DNA from: Hemerocallis citrina
Lineage: Eukaryota > Streptophyta > Magnoliopsida > Asparagales > Asphodelaceae
DNA: 64,000 nt
Assembly (NCBI GenBank): GCA_017893485.1
Contig: CM030366.1
Location: forward strand, 187,037,947-187,101,946
Direction of reading: 5' to 3'
The notes beneath the pieces were generated by a model. It was not told the origin of the DNA and made no database searches. It was given only the letters and a program-made list of their open reading frames with translations. Made by a program: the position numbers and the translations under genes. Each line of letters begins with the position of its first letter. Position 1 is the first letter of the stretch. Of this stretch, positions 1 through 11,540 are shown one piece after another.

Positions 1-110
1 GGACAAATGAAGAGTTCGGGGTTTTGAGAGTTAAGAAAATGAAGGGTTGAAAATTAAATTGAGTGATTTATTAGGTGGGTAATTTTGCAAATTGAACCCT
101 AATTTTGTCC

Positions 111-118
111 TATAAATA
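111..118 (+). promoter_or_regulatory. LTR TATA box
   Basis: TATAAATA lies in the same LTR context as the copy at 6679-6686 and precedes a transcribed-leader-like purine-rich stretch. This is the expected place for the U3/R promoter. Confidence 0.6.
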
Positions 119-1859
119 GCTCCCATTCTCTTCTCATTTCACACACCAAAAAAATAAACTAAATAAGAGAAATGAAAGGGAAAAAAAAAAGAGTGTAGAG
201 TGTTCTCTTTTTGGAGGAGTTTTTGCTTTGAGGAGTTCTTGCTAGAGAAGAAGAAGCTAGGATTGCTTGGTTGGAGCTAGGAACTAGAAGTAACCTCTTC
301 TTCTTTAATTGCATCTTCATTAGAGGTGGGTGTTCTCCTACTTTCTAAATGCATGCTAGTAATGATAAATGAGTAATATAGATTGAATTAATGTGATGTA
401 TAATACATGCTAATGTAGTATGTCATGAATGAAAGAATTTTGTTGTATTTAAGTAAATATTTGCCATCTTGATAGTTAGAAAGAAGAATGTTAAACAAAA
501 GAAGTAATGCCATAAATCATACTAATATGTTTGTTATTTTTGTACATGTCAGAATATATTTTTGTGAGATTTTTCTTGTGGTTCAAAGAATGCATTTTTG
601 GTGTAGTTAAGTTGGTACACAAAAGATTTATTTCAACTGGTTGTAAGGGACAAACAATTGTTTTTTTTAAAGTAATTGGAAGCAGAAAAATCATTGTTTA
701 ATAAAGAGAAGATAAAAATTTGAAATTTAGAGATTTGTCAAAATATGAATTTTATATTCATGAGTTACTGTTAGAAAGAAAATTTAATCTAGACGAACTA
801 ATTATAGTCTAATGAAAGATTGGATTGAATGAAAAAGAGAGTTTTATGAAATTGATAGAATGACAGAAAAGCTGAACAAAAGCCTATTAAAATAACTTGA
901 TATCAATAATCATACTTGGACTTAATTGCTAGCAAGTGCACCACAGAGCACTACTGTACTGGTAAGAGATCTTTGGTTCAAAACTTGTTGTACACATTTT
1001 ATTTTTATTTTCATTAAAAGAATCTGAAACCCAAAGATCTGCATTTGGGGGTTGCGGTCTGGCTTTTGGACACAAAGTCCATATGGACTTATTGGCTAGC
1101 GGAGGAAGCCATAGGCGCTGACTGGGTGAAACCCGGTAGCCACAAACTTTAATTTTTTTTGGTTTTTAATGATTTTAATGAGTTTCTAATACAACTAAAA
1201 ATTGGGGGGAAATTCTATTATTCCTATAAAATGAAATGCAATTTATTTAAAATAGTTTTAGAATTTTTCATGTATATTTTTGAGAGATTAAAAGGGAAAT
1301 GAAATAAATATGAGTTTAGGACTTCTAATTAATTTATATAAAAGTATGACTTTTGAAAAGTAAATTATTATTATGTGATTTAATTCTCTTGGAAAGATTA
1401 TACTCTTATTTGGTTCAAGAAATATTTGAGGTGGTTGAGATATATTTTATGAGTTCAAATTGCTAATGAGATTTCAAGTGGTGAATTTGTTATTGCTTTT
1501 AAAGATTTTGAATGAATTAAGATTGAGAATAAATGAATCATGAATAGACATTGATTAAGTTATGAATAAGTTGTTGATAAGAATATGTTTTAAGTTTAAG
1601 ACATGATATATGAAGGGTATGAATACCCATTGATTCGAGTACATGAAAAGTTGTGATCTAGAGGTGTAGTGAGGCCCCGGGTACCGGCAAGTTAAATTAA
1701 ATGATTGATATATTTTGAGATATGGCTATGGAGCTATCTCGGTTTTGTGATTTAAATCCGGTAGGGGGTTAAAGCTAACTCTAGGGGTTGTAATTGATTC
1801 ATGTCTTGAACTTAAGAATTAGGCACTTAAGTGAAGATGTAGTAAGACCTAGACAAACG

Positions 1860-2150
1860 TAAGTGGGGCACTCTATATAGTCGGGCAGTGGGCTTGTTGC
1901 GGCGGTTCATCGGGACTATAGACCCAGTTGGTGGACTGTGGTTGCTCCGTGGGAGACGAGCTTTTATTTTTAAATCTGGGACTTTGCGTAGTCGGACGGA
2001 TAGTTTGCCGTACTCCATGTATATGCGTATACCGGGGCTAGAGAGGCACTTGCGGGAGGTTCGCACGACGAGGAGTGTGTATAACAGTCGGGCGGAGGAT
2101 TTGTTACAGCGGTTCTCCGGGACTGGGATCCGTACTTGTGGAACGTCTTA
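1860..2150 (+). repeat. GC-rich block with internal repeats, conserved in both LTR copies
   Basis: Inside the AT-rich LTR is a GC-rich block containing two related segments of about 65 bp (near 1868-1935 and 2078-2140), both with the theme AGTCGGGCGG followed by GCGGTTC and a GGGACT motif. The same block occurs at 8680-8957 in the other LTR. An 87-codon frame stays open in both copies, but the copies differ at many amino-acid-changing positions, so I do not call it a gene. Confidence 0.6.
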
Positions 2151-2716
2151 ACTTTGTCTTATTACTGGGTAGTTTTCATGGCGAGGGATCGAACCCTTTT
2201 ATTGTGGAGTACGTAGGTGCTTGCCCTCGGACCAATGTAGTGTGGGATGCATAGAATCCGAACAAGTATGCATTAGTGTCATCCTAGAATAAAATTGTGT
2301 GCATTAGGCAGTAAGGCATCGCATACACTTACATGTTTAGCGTAGTCACATCTAACACTTTATATTCATTCAAATTTGTGATTTTGATAAAGTATTGAGA
2401 TCGTTATGTGTACGATATAGAGATGATAGCCGAGTATAACATTTTCGTCAGTTGTAAGTGACTGACGTGCCCACAGCTTGACATGCAGGTAATGGACTTT
2501 GCCATGAAGATGTTATGATGCAGTGATGATTTACAATGTTAAAATTGTACAAGTTGTATTTTATTTTATTGTTGTATTCTTCTGCTGTGTAAACAAAAGT
2601 GTATGAACTCTGATATATTATTGAAAAGTTTTAATTTCCTTGTAAAATTGTGCGAAGTGAAGTAAAGATCCTGTGAAATCTCGAATTCGGTCTTATTTGG
2701 AATTCGGGGCGTTACA

Positions 2717-3120
2717 AATGAAGGGTAAGAGGGGGATTGGGCAGGGTCAGCACAATCTCTACCAGCTTTGTGGGAGCAGGAAAACTCGGCCGGGTGTATG
2801 GAAGCCCATTGTTCTAAAGCATCATCCAGTAAGCCATCACTAGAATTACCGATTCGAGACTGCAACATTCAAATACCGTTGGAATGTGGAGAGAACCTTG
2901 ATGTAAGTGGAGTTCGTGTGGAGGGTGGCACCTCCATGATTACATCTACATGGGTGTGCCCTTGAGGGGGCATACAGCTGGAGGAAAACAGGTGGAGATT
3001 TGTTCAACTAGCAGAAGAAGCCATAGAAACATGTTGTTTACAAAGCGGAGAAGAAAAGTCTAGAAGGGTTTTTAAATCACACGGGTATGGATTCATGCGT
3101 ATGCAATCCAAGGTGGAGAT
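2717..3120 (+). mobile_element. Ty1/copia 3' internal remnant with polypurine tract
   Basis: This piece lies between the end of the upstream LTR and a copia-type LTR. It ends in AAGGTGGAGAT directly before TGTTGGG, the usual polypurine-tract/LTR junction of copia elements. A related tract (AACAGGTGGAGAT) occurs near 2987. No gag or pol reading frame remains, so the internal region is truncated, presumably by insertion of the upstream LTR. Confidence 0.55.
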
Positions 3121-3808
3121 TGTTGGGTTTATGTATTGCATACGATGATTGGATAAGAAGACAATAAGACGATGGAGGGATCAAGACAATTGGAAACAGA
3201 GTGGAGGCGGGAAACAGTCAGCGGTAGCAACAACATAAGTTGCGGTCGACCGACCCCCGTGTGAAGTCTTCTAGAGAGGGGGACAGTCGATCGACTTGTT
3301 GGTGCGGTCGACCGTTAGCGGCACTGATGGGTTTCGGGCTTGAGTCTGGCAGATTCGTGAAAAACCCAACTTGCTCTTCAAGTTAGGTCGTGTGGCTCCT
3401 ATCGTAGGGTTATCTCTTATGTATTGTCCAATGGCTGTTGGAACAAGATATTAAATTAGGGTTTGTCTCTAGATCTATATAAACAATTGTAACTGCTCAT
3501 AGATTTATATGATTCTATTGAATGCCGAATAGAAGAATAGAGTACTTCATAGAGAGGGTGAGAGAGTTTCTCCATTGTAAGCAGCATCAAGTTCTAATAG
3601 GCTTGAGAGAGGGTTGTGGTGAGAATTGTAATATTCTTGTATCTTCTATAGTTGAAATAATGTATCTATTCTTCCTCCCCTAGATTAAGGCGAAAGCTCC
3701 AACCGGGACAATTCTTGTGTGCTTTGTGTGATTGGTGCGATCTAGTTTTGCTTGGTGGTTTGTGTTGATTGTGTCAAAGACTCAACAAGATTCTCATAAT
3801 TCCTAACA
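3121..3808 (+). mobile_element. Ty1/copia 3' LTR, 688 bp
   Basis: It begins TGTTGGGTTTATG immediately after a polypurine tract and ends TTCCTAACA, the standard TG...CA form. No second copy is present in the window, so this is the 3' LTR of a truncated element. TATA-like ATCTATATAAAC lies near 3473-3484. Confidence 0.7.
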
Positions 3809-4193
3809 TGACTTTCCTAATTAATTTCAAATGCAATGAAATATTTAAATGTATCTCTCTCTCAACCCAGAAATTTAACCTTTTAAAAATGTCTATGTTG
3901 ATTTCCTAGGTTACAAATTTGATTTACATGGAGGAGTAGATACAATCTGATGATTAAAAGGTAAGTATATATACAGTTCGGACTGCATAATACAATTATA
4001 CCTACTTAGTTTCTTTATTTCCCATTTTGAGTTTTACAAAATTGAGTTACAGATAGGAGTATGTATAATTATTAACCTACTAAACAATTATTCACTATTT
4101 TTTTAACCAGGCATCAAGATTTAAACTTCAAAGTAAATTTCAAAACTATATGCTGATATTGTTTCTTATAATTATCTAGTAGTTTTAATACTA
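3809..4193. other. AT-rich sequence, nothing recognised
   Basis: Low-complexity AT-rich DNA between the copia LTR and the Stowaway-like MITE. I see no reading frame, repeat or RNA gene in it. Confidence 0.5.
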
Positions 4194-4526
4194 TTCCCTC
4201 CATTCCAAAATGTAAGTTGTTTAAGGTTTCCGTACTTTTTTTTATATAAAACACTTAGATTAGTGTATTACGAAATAAATATTCCTCTTAATTGTACCTA
4301 TTAATTAATTTTTCAATATTGTACTTACAAAAAGGCTGTCTTATTTGATTATTATGTTTATTTTTTTCTAAAATTAAGCTATAAAGGGTATTGTTGGTAG
4401 CTTATCCAAAAGATTAATTTGCGAGACATTAACAGTGTAAAGCCATTGCATTGAAAATCGTAAACAACTTACATTTTGGAATTAAAATAAAAAGCTTTAA
4501 ACCGATGTACATTTCGAAACAGAGGG
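4194..4526. mobile_element. Stowaway-like (Tc1/mariner) MITE
   Basis: The left end reads TTCCCTCCATTCCAAAATG directly after TA, close to the Stowaway end CTCCCTCCGTTCC. The right end is the inverted CGAAACAGAGGG directly before TA at 4527-4528. An inner inverted copy of the left terminus (ACAACTTACATTTTGGAA, about 4464-4482) pairs better than the outermost end, so the right terminus seems to have been duplicated. There is no coding capacity. Confidence 0.7.
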
Positions 4527-4528
4527 TA

Positions 4529-5202
4529 CATTTTTTATTTTTGAAGTAAACATTAAAATATTGTAAAAACTAGAAAAAGACAATTTTTATGGTTGCATTA
4601 TAAATGGTTAAAACTCAACGAATTTTTCAAAATTGCGTACAAACATTTTTTCCATAAATGTCGATCCCATCTAATGGTGTAGATTTTCAACTTAAAAGAC
4701 AGGCTATGAATTTTGAGATGTCTCTCTAAATAAGTTACATGAGGTGACACTGTTTCTCCCTTATTCTCTTAAATTAAATGTATTAGTATTTTTCACGTGT
4801 GATGCACGTTTTGATAAAACGTTAGAGTTGAACGTTCAATACACGTAAGTCGGCAGTAATTAGCACGTGCGATGAATGCCTTAATTTAAAAAAAAATGAA
4901 GCTGAACGGGCGGTACACAGATTTTTTTAAAATTAAGAAGGAGAAAAATTGATGTGTACATGTGATGCACGTGGTGAAAATACATTTGGAGTTATACGTG
5001 TGATGCACGGGTTTGTTTGGTGACAAAAGTAGTATTTGTTTTGTGACACAAAAATATTTTAAAAAGTGTTTGTTTGTGACAAACTCTCTCATTAAATAGT
5101 AGTAGATATTTACTTTTTATTTAAGATTATAAGAGGTAAGATTCTTCTTCTTTTTGAAAAAAAGGGGAAAAAAGGGCCCAACATAATATTTTAATTTTTT
5201 AA
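4529..5202. other. AT-rich DNA with degraded Helitron-end motifs
   Basis: No gene. Several scattered hairpin-like words of the type ACGTGTGATGCACG (near 4796, 4863, 4956 and 4996) look like decayed relatives of the Helitron 3' hairpin seen intact at 10622-10646. None has clean boundaries. Confidence 0.4.
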
Positions 5203-5483
5203 TCTCTATTATTATAATGGGAGAAGGCCTTAGTGTCAATCTATCAACACGTGCAATGCACATACATAACTAATATAAAGGAGATTTCAGGTTCGAGTCC
5301 TCCCTACATCAAAGATTTTATTTTTAAAAAAAACTATTAAGACGTGCATCGCACGTGTAAATTATGAATGCAGTTTTAGGTTTGAGTCCTAACTACGTCA
5401 AAGTTTTTATTTAAAAAAAAATTTAAGACGTTAATCACCTTTTCTTTAATTGTGCTGTTATCCGGCCGCTGTGGCAGATTTGT

Positions 5484-5807
5484 TTGTTTGCGTGGCTAGT
5501 CCCTTCACCACCCCCTCCTTCTCTCTTGTCCTGCTGGACTGATTGGATGACGTTTTTTGTTAAAAAAAGGTTTCGTAAATCGTGGGATTTTTTCATTATG
5601 ATCATGACGTGGATCATCTGGAAAGAGAGGAATAATCGCATCTTCAACCACTCTTCTAAATCGATAGACGACCTGATTGATGAATTCCATCATCTTTATA
5701 AGTTTTGGTCTTCGTCTTTAACGTCGGTTAAACTTGAAGCACTTAACCTTCATCGTATCGATGAAGGTGTTTTGGTATACCGTCTATACAATTTTCTTCC
5801 ACCTTAA
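5484..5807 (+). pseudogene. LINE ORF2 C-terminal fragment (zf-RVT region)
   Basis: The open frame encodes about 107 residues with the motif WIIWKERNNRIF, typical of the C-terminal zf-RVT region of plant L1-type LINE ORF2 proteins, followed by a short hydrophilic tail. The reverse transcriptase and endonuclease domains that should precede it are absent because the copy is 5'-truncated just upstream, next to the target-site duplication. No function is expected for the fragment; it dates and orients the LINE on the + strand. Confidence 0.75.
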
Positions 5808-6678
5808 TTTTTTTGTCTTTCTTATCTTTCTTTGTATGAGGTTTTTATCGTTCGCTCTTGTTATTTTCTCTGTCTCTCAATTAATGCATTATGTATCTTT
5901 TGCTGACTACAAGATATCTGAGATGGTTTCTTTCTTCCTTTTGTTCTCCGATGGTAAGGAGTTTGCTCTTCTGAGCTGGTTGTGCAGTGGTGGGCATTGT
6001 TGTTTTGATTGGGGCTGTGCTGACTTCGGCCCTTTTTTGACGCTCGTTGTTCTGGACTTCTTACTGTGGGTTTTTTTTGAGTCCATATGTTTTAAGTGGC
6101 CATTTTTTGTAACACCCCACATTTTAATTTTTATTAAAAATGCATTTTTGCACCTATGATGCATGTACAAATTTTTGTTCTCATTTTATTACTCTCATTA
6201 TCTATTTTTTAGCATGCACAAGATTTTGATTAGTTTTCTTTTAACTCATGGACCCAAAAATGAAATCTAGCCCAATAGACAAATTAATTAGTTGATTAAA
6301 GGAGAAGCCCACTAGAATAATTAAGTTAATAAAATTGAAAGAGAGCCTATGAATCAAGCCCATTAGTAAGTTGAGCTTGGACTAATACATGGCAAGTTAC
6401 AACTTTTTGTACACATTTAGAACTATAGAAATGTGTTATCTTTTTGTTTGTGCATGTGTGCATGCACACATATGGGTGTTGGCAGGTTGTTCACCTAGGG
6501 TAGACCGGTTTTAGGCTAGTGGGGGAGAGGAAAAGGTGGGAGGTTATGGGAGTTGAGTTCTTGAAAAGTTGAGCATGAAGAGTTAGGAGTTTAGGAGTTA
6601 AGAAAATGAAGGGTTGAAGAATTTAAAGGAGAGAGTTATTAGGTGGAGATTTATGCACATTAGACCCTAACTTTACCC

Positions 6679-6686
6679 TATAAATA
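6679..6686 (+). promoter_or_regulatory. Solo LTR TATA box
   Basis: TATAAATA in the same context as 111-118, followed by an A/G-rich leader. This LTR could still drive transcription into the LINE and the sequence beyond. Confidence 0.55.
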
Positions 6687-7739
6687 GAACCTCATTTCCT
6701 ACTTCTCCTTTGCACAAAAAACAAAATCAAATAAGAGAAAGAAAAAAAAAGAGAGAAGTGTGTTCTCATTTGTAGGAGTCTTGCTAGGAGGAGAAGGCTT
6801 TGCTAGGGAAGCTAGGAGCTAGAAGGAATCTCTTTTCATTTGTGGTCTTCTCTCTTCTTAAAAGTGGGTGATCTCTTCCTTTCTAAAGTAGAAATTGCAT
6901 GCTAAATAGTTTAAAAGTTGATTGTGATATATGTAGATAAAATCCATGCTAGCATAGCATGCAATGATCTTGTTGATAATGGTTACCATGCTAATTAAAA
7001 GAAGAGTCCAACTAAAGAATTAATCATATGAATCATGTTAGAATGTTTGCAAATTTATGTTTGTCGAATTTGTGATATAAAAGAGAAATTGTTAAAGAAT
7101 GTTATATTCCGACATATGCTTTGGAAACATGGTGGTTAAGAAAGAAAAAGAAAAGTGAAAAAAATAAATTTTGTTATTTGCCATGAAACATGTCGACATA
7201 TGTTAAAAATACATTTTTTTGCATGAAAGAATTCCTTTGAGATATCCATGTCTGTTTTAGAGACAAATTTGGTTTTTGGCACAAAATTTTAATTAGTATG
7301 ATGATGGGCTTAAACTAGTTTTAATAAACATGATTTCTACATTTCCGAGTTTTGAGAAGAAGTACAAATTTTTGTAAAAAGAAAGGAAAAATCTATTTGA
7401 AAATAAAGATATATTCTAAAAATAAGTTTGAACTTGTTGGTTATTATTTTTAAGATTCATCTCAGTCCAAAAGAGAAGTTTATCCAATATCCTAAAAGAT
7501 TGGATCGTTGGATAAATGAATTTTTCGAAAAAGAACTAAATTCAGAATAGTATAAACAAAAGTACATTAGTACAATTCCTAAACCGAAAATACACTTGGA
7601 CTTACTGGTTAGCTAGTGCAATACAGAGCACTGTTTATAAGAGGTCTTGGGTTTGAATCTTGATAGTCACCTTTTATTTTGATTTACCCAATAAAAATCC
7701 GATTCTGCACTGATTGAATAAAATGTTTTTAACCCACTT

Positions 7740-7832
7740 TATGACACAAGTCCACAATGGACTTAGTGGCTAACCCATGGGGCTTTGGGCGCTGTTGTGT
7801 GTGGTCGGTAAACCTGGGTTCGAAACTGGCCA
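7740..7832 (+). repeat. tRNA-like module inside the LTR
   Basis: TGGACTTAGTGGCTAA at about 7757 resembles a diverged A box, and GGGTTCGAAACTGG at about 7817 resembles a Pol III B box. A second weaker module with GGGTTTGAATCTTG lies at 7600-7665. The equivalent positions of the first LTR (about 940-1000 and 1065-1145) are more decayed. It is not a tRNA gene because no acceptor stem can be formed. Confidence 0.4.
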
Positions 7833-8679
7833 CTCCCTTTTTATTTTTAGTTTAGTTCTATTTTGGGCACTTACTGACTTGGATAAAAAGTGTGGAAAAT
7901 TTCATTTTTTTAAAATTCTAAACTCACATAAAGATTTATTAAGAATAGTTCTTAAGTTTAATCTTATATTTTTGAAAGTGAAAAGATAATTGAAATAGTG
8001 AATGCGCTTTGTTTCCAAAAATTATTATTTTGAACAAATGACTCTCAATTTTTTTTTTTTGAAAAATATGTAATAAGTTTTAAGATTCTCTTGTTATAAG
8101 CGACCCCTTTTGTTGAGTAAGAAATGCTATATGAGAATAAAATCTAGTGAGAATTCACAAAGAACCTTGGGATGAATTACTATATAAATTGTTTGACTTG
8201 ATGAGATTATATGAATATGCTTATTTCTGTGGTTAAGAATTCTTGTGTGATTACTTTCCTAAAAAGAGATTTGGATCTATGCTATAAACTCATGAAAAGG
8301 TTTGTTGCCTTAGAAAGATAGTGAATGAATTGAATGAATGATGCTAAAACAAGAAATACACCAGGTTGTGAATAGTTTGAAGATAAAGAATACTTTTAGT
8401 TAAGACATGATTATTGAAGGGTGTGAATACCCATGTTTCTTGTACATGAAAAATTATGATTCAGAGTTAGTAAGACATCGGGTACCGGCAATTTTTAAAT
8501 GAAATGATTATTATATTTTTGAGATATGGCCATGGAGCTATCTTGTATTTTGTTGATTAAGTCCGGTAGGAGGTAAAACTAATTCTAGGAATGATAACTC
8601 ATTCATGTCTTGAACTTAATAAATTTTAGGCACTTAAGTGATGATGTAGTAAGACCTAGGCAAACGTAAGTGGTGCACT

Positions 8680-8957
8680 CTATATAGTCGGGCGGTGGGC
8701 TTGTTGCAGCGGTTCACCGGGACTATAGACCCAGTTGGTGGATTGTGGTTGCTCCGTGGGAGACGGAATTTTATTTTTAAATCCGGGACTTTGCGTAGTC
8801 GGGCGGATAGTTTGTCGTACTCCATGTATATGCGTATACCGGGGCTAGAGAAGCACTTGCGGGAGGTTTGCATGATGAAGAGTCTGTATAATAGTCGGGC
8901 GGGGAATTTGTTGCGGCGGTTCTCCGAGACTGGGATCCGTACTCATGGAACGTCTTA
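8680..8957 (+). repeat. GC-rich internal-repeat block, second copy
   Basis: This is the counterpart of 1860-2150 and also carries an open 87-codon frame (8695-8958). Internal segments near 8682 and 8895 share AGTCGGGCGG followed by GCGGTTC. Confidence 0.6.
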
Positions 8958-10659
8958 ACTTTGCCTTATTACCGGGTAGTTGTCATGGCGAGGGATCGAT
9001 CTCTTCATTGTGGAGTACGTAGGTGCTTGTCATCGGACTTATGTAGTATGAGATGCATAGAATCCGAACAAGTGTGCATTAGTGTCATCCTAGTATAAAA
9101 ATGTGTGCATTAGGCATTAAGGCATCGCATACACCTACATGTTTAGTGTAGCCAAAACTTAACACTTTATTGTCCATTTCAACTTTTGTGATTTGTTAAA
9201 GTAATGAGATCGTTATATGTGCGGCATAGAGAGGATAGCCGAGTATAACATTTTTGTCAGTTGTAAGTGACTGACGTGCCCACAGCTTGACATGCAGGTA
9301 TTGGACTTTGCTATGAAGATGTTATAATGCAGTGATGAGTTACATTGTTAAAGTTGTACAAGTTATATTTTATTTCATTATTGTAATTTTTTTTATTCTT
9401 CCGCTGTGTAAACAAAAATATATTGAACTCTGATGTTGTTGAAAAAGTTTTAATTTCCTTGTAAAATCGTACGAAGTGAAGTAAAGATCTTGTGAAATCT
9501 CGAATTCGGTCTTATTTGGAATACGGGGCATTACATTTTTGATGTGTCTACTAGCTGTATATGGCTCTGTAGTGGTTGCTCTCGTTCTCTGTTCTTTGCT
9601 ACTTTGCTCATGTAATTGTTATCTTTGTAGTTGCTCTTTCGATCTTTTAGCGATAATGTTCAGCTTATGTTTTGCTTATGTTCATGTGTGTCATAATTTT
9701 CTCCACTGTGAGAGCAGGTTTTATTTGGCCCTGGTTGTTGTTTTTTGGCACGGTGTGTCCAGCATTGCCATACCTGCATTGTTGGGAAGCGCTGCATTGC
9801 TTCGGTTAGGTGAGCTCTGGGGGCTTATTTCCCTCCCCTCCTTCCTTTTACTATATTGTTGTCCGGTGCCAGTTTGGGGCGCTAGCTATGTATTAGTTTT
9901 CCTTTTCTCTTTTCTGGTAGTATTTGGCCAGCCGATTTCTTGCGGGGGCTCTGTATCTTATCCCCGATCCCTCAGGGGCTTTTGTTATGGCTGATGATGT
10001 GGATCATTTTCTGACTTGGTTGCGATGTGTTGTTTACTCTGATCTTTGAATGCGGCTATTGTTCTTTATGCTGCGATTTCATTTTGATTGTGAGTAGCTT
10101 TACCCTGGTCTTTCTGTTGTTGGGCCCTGTGCCTGGTCTTTATTTTTGTGCTGGCAATTTTTACATTTGGGGGGGGGGGGAGCGCTGGTTGTTTCCTTCC
10201 GGTGGCTGCCTTCCGTTTCATTGCTGTTCCGTGGTCTTTTGTTCTCTTTGGTGATCGGGGGCTTAGGAGCGTTGTGGTCCAGGCTTTTTGGTATTGAGGG
10301 GTGTGTGGTCCGTCCTCGTTGGCCGGACCCAGGCTTGGTCGATCTGATCGTAGCGCCTCTACCATTTCCACTGTTCGTCTCCGTCCCTTTGTCCCGGACC
10401 TCAGTGCGGGTGTTTTTCAGGGTGGTTGTGGCTCTGCCTGTTTCCCGTTGTTTTGGGCCATGCATTTAGTTTACTTTATAGTCGTCTTCTTGATTTTATT
10501 TTACTTCTTGTAAAATTTCCTTTTCTAATGTACTGTACTGTGATTGTACGCTTCTATTTCAATAATATATCCGGCTGGAGTCTATCGACTCTATCCACGC
10601 ATTCAAAAAAAAATTTAAGACGTGCATCGCACATGCAGATTACTAGGGGCCTGTTTGTT

Positions 10660-11540
10660 TTGATAATTTGAGTTCCATATTCTGAATATTCTATTCAGAA
10701 TAGGCGTTTGTTTATACCTTATTCTCAAAATAGTATTCTAAATATTGATATCCCTTGAATTCGATATTCCCAACCATACTCACGAGCTCTCTCTCTCACG
10801 ACCTCTCTCTCTCTCTCCTCACTCACCAGATCTGGTTCTCCATTCGGTTGTCTTCTACCTTCCCCTCTCTTCCAAACAGTGTCTCCCCAACCCATCTCTC
10901 CTCTCTTCTCACTCAGATGCTCTCTCTCTCTTCTCACTCACGAGATCTCGTCGACTCCGTTGTCTTCCACCTTCTTTGAAGAACCCAGATCTGATCTCTT
11001 TTCCCCCCGCCCCCCCCACCCCAAATCCACGATTTCCCGAATGATTCCACTGTGAAATCGAGCGGAAACGTGTGAGAGTCCCGCTGGCGACTTCGCTACT
11101 TGACTATTTGTTGCTGTCGACTTGGTGAGGGGTTGAGGGGTTTTGGTAGGGGGTTAATGGTTTGCACTACCCGTGCTGCCTATCGGAGAAGAGCTAGGGA
11201 ACGAAGGGCAAATAGAATCAAAGAGCTACGCAAGGTTGAATCCTGTGCTGACAATTTCTTCCTTGTTAAAATCCAATCAAAGGTATGAAGACAGCGATTG
11301 TATTATTTATTCGGTTGTTTTTCTTTACCAATTTGCGCCAATTTTTAATACCCTTTTGTACCGAAAATTATTTGGGATCACGGTGCACACTGCACACAAA
11401 CTAGCCGAATTCACTGTTGTGATTTTTTAGGGTGTAATCGGTTGCTACTTGCAACCTAGGGTTATCCGATCAGCTATTAAACTAATTGAAGGAATTTGGC
11501 AATTTTTTTTTATATTTTTTTTTATGTTTGTTCAAACTAG
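10660..11540 (+). promoter_or_regulatory. PIF 5' region and leader
   Basis: Contains the subterminal motif TATTCAGAATA (about 10693), a CT-rich leader (10785-10935) and a possible first exon 11157-11282 (ATG, 42 codons, basic and Arg-rich, then a GTATGA splice donor). The matching acceptor would be CAAACTAG before 11541. Whether this exon is used is not visible from sequence alone. Confidence 0.4.

Larger units (their letters stand above)
1..2716 (+). mobile_element. LTR of a long-LTR Ty3/gypsy-type element (5' end outside window)
   Basis: The stretch is homologous along its length to the complete solo LTR at 6108-9535 and ends in the same motif, GGGGCGTTACA, at 2706-2716. About 450 bases of its 5' end lie outside the window. 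A TATA box (TATAAATA) sits at 111-118, followed by a purine-rich leader. No primer-binding site follows the 3' end, so it is a 3' LTR or a solo LTR rather than a 5' LTR. The long LTR with TGTAACACCCC-type ends resembles Tekay/Del chromoviruses; that clade name is an inference because no protein is present. Confidence 0.8.
6108..9535 (+). mobile_element. Complete solo LTR (3428 bp) of the long-LTR gypsy-type family
   Basis: It starts TGTAACACCCC and ends GGGGCATTACA, with 5-bp direct duplications TTTTT at 6103-6107 and 9536-9540. No internal region is present, so it is a solo LTR left by LTR-LTR recombination. A TATA box lies at 6679-6686. Homology to 1-2716 covers the GC-rich block and the tRNA-like modules. 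Length and termini suit a Tekay/Del-type chromovirus, an inference without protein support. Confidence 0.85.
5432..10604 (+). mobile_element. 5'-truncated L1-type LINE, split by a solo LTR
   Basis: The insertion is bounded by a 19-bp duplication (nine A then TTTAAGACGT) at 5413-5431 and 10605-10623, the A-run merging with the LINE tail. The 5' part encodes the C-terminal zinc-binding end of ORF2. The rest is a long GT-rich 3' region (5808-6107 and 9541-10604) with no plausible product. The solo LTR at 6108-9535 lies inside it, so the order of events was Helitron, then LINE, then LTR element. Confidence 0.75.
5203..10646 (+). mobile_element. Non-autonomous Helitron, family A, interrupted by a LINE
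   Basis: The 5' side starts around TCTCTATTATTATAATGGGAGAAGG. The 3' side carries the hairpin ACGTGCATCGCAC and ends in CTAG at 10643-10646, as Helitrons do. The 3' portion is partly duplicated (5275-5366 and 5370-5431 continuing at 10624). Between the halves lies a LINE fragment bounded by its own duplication. There is no Rep/helicase, so the element is non-autonomous. A perfect Pol III B-box-like word GGTTCGAGTCC lies at about 5290-5300. Confidence 0.6.

Noticed and set aside
1888..2151. 87-codon reading frame in the LTR as a gene (also 8695-8958)
   Set aside because: Open in both copies, but substitutions change amino acids freely, the opposite strand is open too, and the block is a GC-rich repeat.
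7740..7832. A tRNA gene
   Set aside because: Only box-like words are present; no cloverleaf or acceptor stem can be drawn.
9539..10513. Hydrophobic Leu/Cys/Phe-rich frames in the LINE 3' region
   Set aside because: Composition effect of GT-rich sequence; overlapping frames are equally open and none has a domain.
10745..11044. Ser/Leu-rich frame in the PIF leader
   Set aside because: Produced by the CT-rich repeat of the leader and opposed by open frames in other phases.
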